A DNA stretch of 22,261 nucleotides, taken from positions 1-22,261 of IMG/VR virus record IMGVR_UViG_3300027797_001606, one strand, 5' to 3'. The notes below the pieces were generated by a model that searched no databases, was not told where the DNA came from, and was given only the letters and a program-made list of their open reading frames with translations. Shown here in pieces: positions 6,218 through 14,141 of the stretch; the stretch's first letter is position 1, and each line of letters opens with the position of its first letter. This DNA comes from a virus. Made by a program: the position numbers and the translations under genes.

Positions 6218-7318
6218 TTATAAATTGGGTAATTCGTCGTAGTCCAGTTGATCACTCATGACGCCGATAACGTAGTTAGTTGATTCATTCTCCTGGAGTG
6301 CAGTTTGTTTCTTTGATGTGTCCACATGCTTCATGAACCAAGGAATGGGTGTGCTACGCGGTGCAGGCTCCAGATACTTGACACCAATTTCTTTGAGTGC
6401 GCCCACTGCTGTGTAGTCCACAAAGTCCTTGAGAATGTTGGCATTGAGTCCAATCACAGGACCTTTCTGGAACAGGTAGTCGGCCCAGGCCTTTTCTTCA
6501 CGAATCACATCCAGGTACAACTGATACACTTCGGCTTCACATTCTGCCTTGGCAGCGGCAAATCGCGGATCTTCTTTGACCACTTGATTGATCATCCAAG
6601 CAGTCCAGTCTTTGTGCAGGATTTCATCTTGCAGGATCAGGCTGATGATGTTGCCATTGCCAATAAAGATACGGTTCTCTACCATGGCCAGGCTTGTGGC
6701 AAAACTTACCATGAAGCGGAATGCTTCCAAAGCATAGCTGGCATTGAGTGCCAACCAAATTGCACGGATGTGTTCACTTTCTGTGATTATTTCGCCTGCT
6801 TCTTTACGACAGTTGATCACATGCAATGCATCGTAGTAGTTGCCCACACTAGACGCCATGTCCACAATCTCTCGGGTGTCGTGAATGGTGTTGAACACAT
6901 CTTTGGGCACGTTGTAGATGTTGCGGATGATGTGACTGTAACTTCTACTGTGAATATTTGTTTCAAAGAAACTCCAATTGTACATCAAGGCTTCAAGTTC
7001 AGGGATACCCACCACAGGAGTAAACACCTGTGCTGGTCCGCGCCCTTGTAAACTATCCAGGGCTGTTTGGCGTAGTAGGTTTGATGTGAAGATGTGCTTC
7101 ACAGTTTCACTTGATTCTTTGAAGTCGTTGGCATCTTTGGTCAAGGACACTTCTTCAGGAATCCAAAAGAAGCCACGTGCCTCTTGTTCAAACTTCACAA
7201 GTTTGTTGTACTTGACTTCTTCAAAGCGTTGGATTGTTACAGGTCCTGCTGGGTCAAGAAACATCTTGCGATGCAGGTAGTCAGTTTTGGTGGCGAGATT
7301 GTATTGGGCTTGGCTCAT
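6218..7318 (-). CDS. nrdB: class I ribonucleotide reductase small subunit
   Basis: Carries the diiron-tyrosyl radical cofactor that starts ribonucleotide reduction in NrdA. The ATG at 7318 (366 residues) overlaps the nrdA stop as ATGA; a TTG nine bases earlier is less likely. Against E. coli NrdB (from memory): W52 (EcW48), D88 in ALDSLQGR (Ec84), E119 (Ec115), H123 (Ec118), radical Y127 (Ec122), E in ALEAFRF (Ec204), E and H in QDEILHKD (Ec238/241), and the tail tyrosine in STNYVIGVM (Ec356). All ligand types are present. The oddity is one extra residue between the ligands: E119-T-N-I-H123 where E. coli has E-T-I-H. Together with nrdA and glutaredoxin it forms a deoxyribonucleotide-supply operon. 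Confidence 0.96.
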   Translation of the reverse strand: MSQAQYNLATKTDYLHRKMFLDPAGPVTIQRFEEVKYNKLVKFEQEARGFFWIPEEVSLTKDANDFKESSETVKHIFTSNLLRQTALDSLQGRGPAQVFTPVVGIPELEALMYNWSFFETNIHSRSYSHIIRNIYNVPKDVFNTIHDTREIVDMASSVGNYYDALHVINCRKEAGEIITESEHIRAIWLALNASYALEAFRFMVSFATSLAMVENRIFIGNGNIISLILQDEILHKDWTAWMINQVVKEDPRFAAAKAECEAEVYQLYLDVIREEKAWADYLFQKGPVIGLNANILKDFVDYTAVGALKEIGVKYLEPAPRSTPIPWFMKHVDTSKKQTALQENESTNYVIGVMSDQLDYDELPNL

Positions 7319-9630
7319 AATTTGCAACTTTCGCAGTCTTCCGCATCATCAAAGTCAATGACTTCCAAGGGTGCGTCTTCCTTGGCGGCTTTGGCACCTT
7401 GCTTGTTGATTAGACTGTAATAGAATGTCTTGATACCCCAGTGATGTGCTTGCATGAGATTTTTAGCAATCAATGTGGTAGGTACTTTGCGATCTGCAAA
7501 GTGTGCAGGATTGTAGAATGTGTTGGTTGATATTGACTGATCAATGTACGCCGCCAACACAGCGGCCGTTTTCAAATAACCCACACAATCCTTTTGCGCC
7601 CACATCATTTGATATTTGTTTTTAAGCCTATGGTATTCGGGTACCACTTGTGTAAGGCTACCTGCTTTTGATTCCTTGACTGAGATAAGGCTCATGGGCA
7701 TTTCAATGCCATTGGTGCTGTTGATCACAACTGAACTGCTCTCCACAGGAGCCACTGCCATCAATGTGGCATTGCGTACACCATACTGTTTCATATTTGT
7801 ACGCAAGGTTTCCCAGTCAAGTTCTGGAGCAAAGTCTGTCAATTCATTCACACCCCGGGCACGTCGTTCCCAGGGAAATACACCTTGTCCATAACGTGTT
7901 TTGTCCGAGTCCAGGCATGGACCACGTTCCCGGGCTAGTTCAACGGTGGCTTCGGTCAGGTAGTAGGCTTGATGTTCCATCCACGTCTTGACTTCAGCCA
8001 AGGCGTCCTTTTCTCCGTACTGCATACCACGCTTGGCGTGCCAGTAGGCAAGGTTGGTGATTCCGATACCCAAGGGCTGGATCTCATCGTTGGAGAGTTG
8101 AGACTGGATGGAGAGAAAGTCTTGATAGTCAAGAATGTTACACAGGCTACGCTGAAGTATGCGACAAGCACGACGCATGTCTTCTGGATTACGGAACGCA
8201 CCCCAGTTGATTGAGCCCAGTGTGCAAAGAGCGATACGACCATCACGGTCATCCAAACGCTTAAAGGGCTTGGTAGGCAGCAGGATTTCACAGCAGAGAT
8301 TGCTTTGATAAATGGTATGATATTCAGGATCAAATGGGCCTTGACTCATGACATTGTCAATAAACACTAGGTAGATGCGTCCAGTATCAGTACGTTCTTT
8401 GAGAATGCCTGACCGGAACACTTCTTCTGCAGCCATTACTTTCTTTCTAAGTCCACCCTGATTTTCGTATTTAACATACAGTTCTTCAAACAACTTGGTG
8501 TTGCTATAAAAGGCTTCATACAAGTCTGGCACTTGGTTAGGATCAAAGAACGTGATGTTTTCTTTGTTCTTGAAACGTCTCCAGAAAAACGCACTCAGCA
8601 CCACACCATAGTCCATGTGTCTGACTCGAGTTTCTTCTGTGCCTTGGTTGTTTTTGAGCACAATGAGATCATCAAACTGCAGATGCCAAATGGGATAGAA
8701 CACCGTGGCACTTGCATTGCGGATACCACCTTGACTGCAACTACGCAAGTCGCCAAACCATTTCTTCAAGAACGGAATCATGCCAGTGTGCATGATTTCG
8801 CCGCCACGGATTGGCGAACCTAATGGACGCAAGCGTCCAATCTCCAAACCAATGCCAGCACGTTTGCTGGCATACTTGGCCATCATCTCACCAGAAGCGA
8901 ATATGCTATCAAGATCGTCGTCACTCCTGATAAGCACACAGGAACTAAACTGTTTAGTAGGAGTGCCGAGCCCTGCAAGCACAGGTGTAGCAAGAGTAAA
9001 CAAACCATCACTGGCGGCTTGATAATATTCTTTGATATAACGCATTCTAGCTGTGTTAGGCTCTTCTTTGTGAAATACTGTAGCTGCGGCCACCATGTAT
9101 CTAACTTGAGGGGTTTCATATGTTTGTCCTGTGCTACGATTTTTTACTAGATATTTTTCAATCAGTTGTTCCACTGCGGCATAACTGTATGACTCATCCT
9201 TGGCATGATCAATCATGTCATGCATACGATTCCAGTCGTCCTCTGAGTACCACTCCAGCAGTTCGGGAGTGTACAGGCCAGTGGCCACGTTGGTCTTCAC
9301 GATTTCATACAGGTGAGGGGGATCGTAGGAACCGTATACATCTTTGCGTAGCATGCTGAGTCGTTGCTTGCCTGCCACATACTGATAGTTGGTATGCCCA
9401 ACATCAGGATTTGACTCCACGTCAATTAGATCCACAATGGCACGTAAGGTAATACCATCAATTTCTTTGGTGGTAATACCATCATAAAAGTGCAACTGTG
9501 CTTTGATCTCCACCATGCTCTGGCTAACATCTGCTATGCCTGCGCATACTTTGGCAATTTGTGTCTGCCATTTCTCCAATGCAAGTGGCTCACGAAGGCC
9601 ACTGCGCTTTACAACTGTAATGCTTTTCAT
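7315..9630 (-). CDS. nrdA: class I ribonucleotide reductase large subunit
   Basis: Reduces ribonucleoside diphosphates to deoxy forms. Full length at 771 residues (E. coli 761), uninterrupted by an intron or intein. An N-terminal ATP-cone begins MKSITVVKRSGLREPLALEK. Active-site residues are all present: C231 (FSSC), N444-L-C446-C-E448, C469 (IALCTLG), radical-transfer tyrosines Y737-Y738 (KTFYYS), and the C-terminal shuttle pair C766-E-S-C769. The residue after the radical cysteine is another cysteine (C447), where E. coli has Leu. The ATG at 9630 follows AGGAAGAG. The upstream gene's stop is inside that ribosome binding site, and no separate promoter is obvious. Confidence 0.97.
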   Translation of the reverse strand: MKSITVVKRSGLREPLALEKWQTQIAKVCAGIADVSQSMVEIKAQLHFYDGITTKEIDGITLRAIVDLIDVESNPDVGHTNYQYVAGKQRLSMLRKDVYGSYDPPHLYEIVKTNVATGLYTPELLEWYSEDDWNRMHDMIDHAKDESYSYAAVEQLIEKYLVKNRSTGQTYETPQVRYMVAAATVFHKEEPNTARMRYIKEYYQAASDGLFTLATPVLAGLGTPTKQFSSCVLIRSDDDLDSIFASGEMMAKYASKRAGIGLEIGRLRPLGSPIRGGEIMHTGMIPFLKKWFGDLRSCSQGGIRNASATVFYPIWHLQFDDLIVLKNNQGTEETRVRHMDYGVVLSAFFWRRFKNKENITFFDPNQVPDLYEAFYSNTKLFEELYVKYENQGGLRKKVMAAEEVFRSGILKERTDTGRIYLVFIDNVMSQGPFDPEYHTIYQSNLCCEILLPTKPFKRLDDRDGRIALCTLGSINWGAFRNPEDMRRACRILQRSLCNILDYQDFLSIQSQLSNDEIQPLGIGITNLAYWHAKRGMQYGEKDALAEVKTWMEHQAYYLTEATVELARERGPCLDSDKTRYGQGVFPWERRARGVNELTDFAPELDWETLRTNMKQYGVRNATLMAVAPVESSSVVINSTNGIEMPMSLISVKESKAGSLTQVVPEYHRLKNKYQMMWAQKDCVGYLKTAAVLAAYIDQSISTNTFYNPAHFADRKVPTTLIAKNLMQAHHWGIKTFYYSLINKQGAKAAKEDAPLEVIDFDDAEDCESCKL

Positions 9631-9636
9631 CTCTTC

Positions 9637-10062
9637 CTAACGAATTTTTTGTTTTATTTGTTCTTGACTGACACACCGTCGGGGTTTTGATCGTCCCAGA
9701 CTGATATTTACGACTTGATCTGGATCCCAATTCAGTATATATTTCTCTTGGGCAACCAGGACTAAATTGTCGCTTTGATACTCAATCATGCAGGCATCCT
9801 GCATGTCTTCACGGTCTAGCATAGCAATAGTATACAGTATTCCCAAGCCTCTTGCAACCGGACAATACTGGTCATCACTCAACAACTGCCAAGGATCGGG
9901 CCAATCTGCTTGGTCGTCCCAGTGCAAATGATAGGCAGTCCAGGGAGTCTGGAACCACCAGGCGTTGATTTTGATTAAAGCAGGCTCTGAGTCCAGTGTT
10001 TGACATTGCTGTCTTAACTGTGCCCAACTCTCCAGCCGCTCACTGAAGTTTCTAGGCCACAT
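9637..10062 (-). CDS. Trp-rich hypothetical protein
   Basis: 141 residues from the ATG at 10062, six bases after the tail-fibre stop, with no good Shine-Dalgarno, so translation may depend on coupling. It is unusually rich in tryptophan and acidic residues (NAWWFQTPWTAYHLHWDDQA, DWPDPWQLL). The C-terminus turns basic (GRSKPRRCVSQEQIKQKIR). No signal peptide, membrane span or known motif. Its place between a tail fibre and nrdA does not settle whether it is a virion accessory (for example a fibre chaperone) or a metabolic gene. I do not recognise a family with a known function. Confidence 0.7.
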   Translation of the reverse strand: MWPRNFSERLESWAQLRQQCQTLDSEPALIKINAWWFQTPWTAYHLHWDDQADWPDPWQLLSDDQYCPVARGLGILYTIAMLDREDMQDACMIEYQSDNLVLVAQEKYILNWDPDQVVNISLGRSKPRRCVSQEQIKQKIR

Positions 10063-10068
10063 TGATTG

Positions 10069-11808
10069 TTAAGTGCTGCGTCCTAGGTGTGTCAAACTGT
10101 AATAGATCAATCCGGTACGTCCAGCCGCATAAGACACTGTGATGGTACCAGCAACGTCAGTCACCGCCAGTGTTACATCTGTGTGAGAATTTTCCACGTA
10201 ATCGTCTACTGACTGTAGCGTATCTCCAGCTGAATCATCTGGATCGTTCACAATAGTCATGGTGCCTGTGCGCACTGAGGTATCTACCACAATGGTGTAG
10301 TCCATCTTGAATGCTTTGATAAACACTGTGTTCACTGTGAACAATGTGGTGTTAGTAGCGCCAGCAGTGATAGTGGCTTGCTGTCCAGTTTCTCTAATGA
10401 AACTGCCCATTTGTATTTGAGCAGAGTTATCAATGGCAATGGCAGCAGGAATAGTGCCAGTGGTTGTGTTGTATAATTTTATTCTGGGATATGTTGCAGC
10501 CTGTGCCAGACTGCGTTCAAACATGTCGCCCAGGCTGACATTGCTGATCGAATCAATGGTCATCACTGAGGATGCTGGATTTCCTGCACCATTGAAGTGA
10601 TTGCCTACATCATAAAAAATATTGTATCCAGTGGCGTTCATGTTGACACCATAAAAATAAACACCTTCTTCGTAGATGTTGTCAAATATGTTGTTGGTCA
10701 CCCGAACACCTTGTGCGCCGCCATTGCTGAGGCTGGCGCCGCCCAGTAGTATACCTTGATACAATGTATCAAATGAACCAGCGGTAAAAACTGCGCTCTT
10801 AATTTGTTGAGCGGTGTTAACTCCCCAGGTAAATCCTGAAAATGCAAAACCTTCAAATTCAATTTGAGTACATGGCAAACTTGGTGTACTGGCAAAATCA
10901 ACTGCCCGGGTGTTGGCTGTGGTCACTGTAAGGTCAGCCGTGGTCAATGGTCCAGCAATGTTCACATGAAACACACATTGATTTGCTTTTTCCACCAACA
11001 GACCATTGTTGAGTTTGTTGGTGACAATACTGATCTCTGAAATGTCAATATTCTGTGGCGGGGTGGCACCATTGGTGGCAATGTTGGCCCCAGTTTGTTG
11101 CATGCTGTCTGCTGTGCGCATGACATAAGTGGGTAAAGTGGTGGCTGTCCAATAGTTAGTGTCAGTAACAGAAATTCCAGTGGCCGGCACAGGAGCAATG
11201 CTTCGATAATATGTGGTATTAGATGTGTTGTATACCAACACACCAGATGCGTATGCAGTGTTGGCTGCCCAATTTTGTATGTTGAAACTGATGACGGAAC
11301 CTTCAAGTCCTTCACCATACATTGATGCAAAACTTGGAACATTGATGGTGTCAGTCACAATGTAAGTTCCGGCTGGGAAAAACAATCCACGACGTGTTTG
11401 TGTGTTGTTTTGTACACAGTACAACTGATACAGAGCACGGTTGATGGCCGCTGTATCATCAGTTACCCCATCGCCTGTGGCGCCAAAGTCTGTGACCACA
11501 ACAAAACTGTCCAATCTGTTTTGAAGGCTTTGAGTTATGGGAGATCCTGGGGTGGGACCTGTTTGTACAACGTAGCCGGCTGCTGTGCCTTGATAGGTGT
11601 ATTGGTCAGAAAAACTCAAGATGTCTGAAAATTCAGTGAGAACTTCTGTGTTGCCCACAACAGGAGCACCTTCTTCCAGTGTGCCGTTACCAATGAATAG
11701 TCTGCGCTCGTCAACAACCCATCCCAGTTCGGCGCCGGCTAAAGGTTCGGGTAGGTCTACTGCTAGACCTTTGCGGTTGGTGATTCTTGATATTTGTACG
11801 ATTGCCAC
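10069..11808 (-). CDS. tail fibre/tailspike with pectate-lyase-like beta-helix
   Basis: 579 residues starting at GTG 11808, supported by CTAAGGAAT upstream. The N-terminal 50 residues (ISRITNRKGLAVDLPEPLAG, then GW..DERRLFIGNGTLEEGAP) are the short virion-anchoring repeat typical of T4-like aquatic phage fibres. Residues 103-125 contain VVTDFGATGDGVTDDTAAIN, the hallmark opening of Pectate_lyase_3/glycosyl-hydrolase-28-type right-handed beta-helices. The middle (about 230-460) is a run of short hydrophobic strands with Asn and Gly turns, as in a beta-helix, and the end is beta-rich (TMTIVNDPDDSAGD). Likely role: receptor recognition, possibly with depolymerase activity on surface polysaccharide. 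A candidate late promoter lies at 11833-11839. Confidence 0.88.
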   Translation of the reverse strand: MAIVQISRITNRKGLAVDLPEPLAGAELGWVVDERRLFIGNGTLEEGAPVVGNTEVLTEFSDILSFSDQYTYQGTAAGYVVQTGPTPGSPITQSLQNRLDSFVVVTDFGATGDGVTDDTAAINRALYQLYCVQNNTQTRRGLFFPAGTYIVTDTINVPSFASMYGEGLEGSVISFNIQNWAANTAYASGVLVYNTSNTTYYRSIAPVPATGISVTDTNYWTATTLPTYVMRTADSMQQTGANIATNGATPPQNIDISEISIVTNKLNNGLLVEKANQCVFHVNIAGPLTTADLTVTTANTRAVDFASTPSLPCTQIEFEGFAFSGFTWGVNTAQQIKSAVFTAGSFDTLYQGILLGGASLSNGGAQGVRVTNNIFDNIYEEGVYFYGVNMNATGYNIFYDVGNHFNGAGNPASSVMTIDSISNVSLGDMFERSLAQAATYPRIKLYNTTTGTIPAAIAIDNSAQIQMGSFIRETGQQATITAGATNTTLFTVNTVFIKAFKMDYTIVVDTSVRTGTMTIVNDPDDSAGDTLQSVDDYVENSHTDVTLAVTDVAGTITVSYAAGRTGLIYYSLTHLGRST

Positions 11809-11827
11809 AGTGTGATTCCTTAGGGTA

Positions 11828-12544
11828 TCACATATTTAGCAAGTAATACTGTTCGACCTTTTTCCACCATTGATCACGGTAATGCTCAAACTCCCGTCCT
11901 TCCAGCACAAATTCTTGGTACTCGGGAGGTTTTACCATGTTCATTTGCTCATCTAGTTCGGGTTTGACACACATCAAAACTACGCCTTTTTTGATTTTTG
12001 TCCCGTGTAGTTCGTTGTGTGCTTCGGCATAGGCACACAACTGCACAAAATAATCATCGATCCACTCGCGCTTTTTGGGTTTGTTGGTCTGCTTGTAGTC
12101 TAGGATGGCTTCTTCATTCAGGTGTATACCAGCGCCGTCTGTAGTACCTGCATACACTTTTGGGAAATACAAAGGAACTTCGATACCCCAAAATTCCGAA
12201 ACATTTTTTAAACCATGTTCTATAACCTTGTGGGCCATGGCATGACTTGCCCACGAGAATGGATTTGTGCCACGTTCTTTGATCACACCGTCTCGAACAT
12301 ACTGTTCAAGGTAGGTGTGCATACGTGTGCCACGATTGGCAGCTTCTGTTGTGATGGCCTGTGCTTGTTCGTGTCCCACTCGATTGCGCCAGTTTTGCAA
12401 GGCCTTTTTGCTTTCTTCGCTTTTGGTAGCATCAAGTATTGTGGTCACTGATGGTAACCGGTTGCCATCGGGAGTGGCATACAGTCTACGCCCGTTGACG
12501 TTTTCCCGGGGAATGGGCTGATAGTCAAATTTTGGATTGTACAT
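11828..12544 (-). CDS. PD-(D/E)XK exonuclease (RecB/MGME1-type)
   Basis: 238 residues. Motifs of RecB-family nucleases are visible: the helical opening PSVTTILDATKSEESKKAL with NWRNRVG, the H76 segment RGTRMHTYLEQY, E122 in GIEVPLYF, D136 in GTTDGAG, and the catalytic ILDYKQTNK (D149, K151) followed by QLCAYAEAHNEL (Q168, Y172). This order matches phage and mitochondrial MGME1-like single-strand DNA exonucleases of about 240 residues. Its ATG at 12544 lies 20 bases inside the end of the upstream radical SAM gene with no Shine-Dalgarno, so it is probably coupled. A role in recombination or DNA end processing is expected; a link with the radical SAM genes is only positional. Confidence 0.87.
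   Translation of the reverse strand: MYNPKFDYQPIPRENVNGRRLYATPDGNRLPSVTTILDATKSEESKKALQNWRNRVGHEQAQAITTEAANRGTRMHTYLEQYVRDGVIKERGTNPFSWASHAMAHKVIEHGLKNVSEFWGIEVPLYFPKVYAGTTDGAGIHLNEEAILDYKQTNKPKKREWIDDYFVQLCAYAEAHNELHGTKIKKGVVLMCVKPELDEQMNMVKPPEYQEFVLEGREFEHYRDQWWKKVEQYYLLNM
11833..11839 (-). promoter_or_regulatory. candidate late promoter (CTAAATA) for tail fibre
   Basis: Minus-strand CTAAATA whose last base lies 24 bases before the GTG start at 11808. It resembles the T4-type TATAAATA late element and shares GCTAAATAT with the site at 17604. No -35 box is needed for this class. It overlaps the end of the exonuclease gene. Confidence 0.45.
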
Positions 12545-13805
12545 GCGTTAAGTGGGAATTGTATATGTGTTGATGTGCGTGTGTCAACAAGTTAAAAAGT
12601 TTTGAATTTAGTACATAACTGTTGACCTTGGTTCGATTATCATAATCTGCAGTAAATTTAAGATAGTCTACAAAAGCCAATTCGGTATCTCGAGTATTGT
12701 TTTTTAAAATTTCAAGCATTGATATAAAATATTCATGCAATACTCGAGTGAGTTTGTATTTTTTAAATATGTTGTGGTCAACACACTTTTCCAGCGTCTG
12801 AATTAATATTGGTCGATACTGTGATGGAAGATTTTCCATCATCAGGTGTATTGGCTGATACAGATGTATACCGTTCAAACTTAGTTCAATCTGTGTTTGA
12901 TCTGCCCAGTTTTCCCACCAATCAAGATAATCCACAGCGTAAAAAATATTGTTCAATGAAAATACCGGAGTGACTTGAAATAAGAATTTTTCAGGATTTT
13001 GTGTGATTACCAAAGCAACTGTTTTTAAATTATTTTCAATTTTGTCAAACCGCGCAGGCCATCGCACATAATGATAATTGTCGCCTATGCTGTCAATGCT
13101 TGCTAAAACTTCTACTCGCCAAAACTGAGATAATTTTTCAACAAGGTTTTCTGTGAGATTTACCGTGAAATTGGTAGTTATTCTCAACCCGGTTGTGCTT
13201 GCTAAATTTTCGTCAATCAACCAATCAATTAATTTTAAAAATCCAGGCTGCAACATTGTTTCGCCGCCAATGGGATGCACAATAAATCTTTTATTGTCTT
13301 TGTGTTTAACGCGAATCATATTGGTTATCTCATTCCAATACAATTCATTCAATGAGATGTCACTGTCAGCCCCGGGGCTAACAGGAAAATCCATTATTTT
13401 TGCCCATAAGTTACTGTCGTCAGAATTGCAACTCCGACACGCCAAATTACACAAATTACTGAACCTCATTCCAAATTGGAATTCGTCAGTTTTGTTGCTC
13501 TGTTTAAATTGTTCCAATTCGTCCACTGAATAATGTGACATTAACTTTACACGTTCGGATTGTGCTTGATTGTTTTCTTCTAAATTACACCGCCAGCAAG
13601 ACTCTGGCAGCTTGCCCGATGCCATACTTGTTTTTATATTTTCTATAAAATTAAAATCCAACTCTTTATTTGAAAAAGAAGTGTCCAAATTACAACAAGT
13701 TGTGACTTTAAATTTACCATGATTCATTCTAAAATCTGACCGACTAATTGGTGCAACACAAAATGCAGAGTTATTTTTAATCCATTTAATGGTTTCTGTA
13801 CTCAT
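12525..13805 (-). CDS. radical SAM protein with N-terminal twitch (auxiliary Fe-S) domain
   Basis: 426 residues. The radical SAM cluster motif is C119-N-L-A-C123-R-S-C126 (CX3CX2C), followed by later core-like segments (HPIGGETMLQPGFLKLIDWL). Upstream lies an N-terminal cysteine set: C16 (FCVAP), C37-C38 (TTCCNL), C70 and C73 (ESCWRC). This fits the N-terminal twitch layout of radical SAM proteins, which would hold an auxiliary [4Fe-4S] cluster. Related twitch/SPASM enzymes modify peptides, sugars or small molecules; the substrate here is unknown. It is visibly A+T-rich compared with the flanking virion genes. The ATG at 13805 overlaps the IscA-type gene as ATGA, and the 3' end overlaps the exonuclease by 20 bases. 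Confidence 0.86.
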   Translation of the reverse strand: MSTETIKWIKNNSAFCVAPISRSDFRMNHGKFKVTTCCNLDTSFSNKELDFNFIENIKTSMASGKLPESCWRCNLEENNQAQSERVKLMSHYSVDELEQFKQSNKTDEFQFGMRFSNLCNLACRSCNSDDSNLWAKIMDFPVSPGADSDISLNELYWNEITNMIRVKHKDNKRFIVHPIGGETMLQPGFLKLIDWLIDENLASTTGLRITTNFTVNLTENLVEKLSQFWRVEVLASIDSIGDNYHYVRWPARFDKIENNLKTVALVITQNPEKFLFQVTPVFSLNNIFYAVDYLDWWENWADQTQIELSLNGIHLYQPIHLMMENLPSQYRPILIQTLEKCVDHNIFKKYKLTRVLHEYFISMLEILKNNTRDTELAFVDYLKFTADYDNRTKVNSYVLNSKLFNLLTHAHQHIYNSHLTHVQSKI

Positions 13806-14125
13806 ACTCTAAAACTTTCTCCGCAACCACAGCGGTCGCGTTCGTTTGGGTTGCTAAACTCAAAACCTTCATTCAGGCCTTGACGTACATAATCTACCTG
13901 TGTGCCTCGCAAATATACATCATGTTTCTTATCGACCAGTACACAGAAATTGTTCTGAGCATAATTTATAGTACCAGCATCAGGGTCATATTGTTTAACG
14001 TATTCTAACACGTAAGCAAGCCCTGAGCAACCTGTGGTTTTTACGCCCAGTCGTATGCCAGCGTAGCCTTTGGTTTGCACCAATTTTTGTATTTTGTTTT
14101 GAGCCTGGTCGGTTATGGTTATCAT
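13802..14125 (-). CDS. A-type Fe-S carrier (IscA/HesB family)
   Basis: Small Fe-S/iron carrier that passes clusters to apo-enzymes. I chose the ATG at 14125 (107 residues, same length as E. coli IscA) because it begins directly with MITITDQAQNKI; a longer frame to 14191 would overlap the upstream gene. The three invariant cysteines are present: C33 in TTGCSGLAY and C99-G-C101 in RCGCGESF. The SNPNERDRCGCGESF ending is standard for the family. It lies between two radical SAM genes, which need [4Fe-4S] clusters, and downstream of iscU. Among IscA, ErpA and SufA types the sequence alone does not decide. Confidence 0.93.
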   Translation of the reverse strand: MITITDQAQNKIQKLVQTKGYAGIRLGVKTTGCSGLAYVLEYVKQYDPDAGTINYAQNNFCVLVDKKHDVYLRGTQVDYVRQGLNEGFEFSNPNERDRCGCGESFRV

Positions 14126-14141
14126 AATATTTGATGAAATT

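Noticed and set aside
6326-7051. A 241-codon open frame on the plus strand
   Set aside because: It is antisense to nrdB, whose protein is full length with all ligands; the plus-strand product is His/Cys-rich nonsense without a ribosome site.
7315-9630. Intron or intein in nrdA or nrdB, common in phage reductases
   Set aside because: Both genes are continuous and of normal length with motifs at normal spacing.
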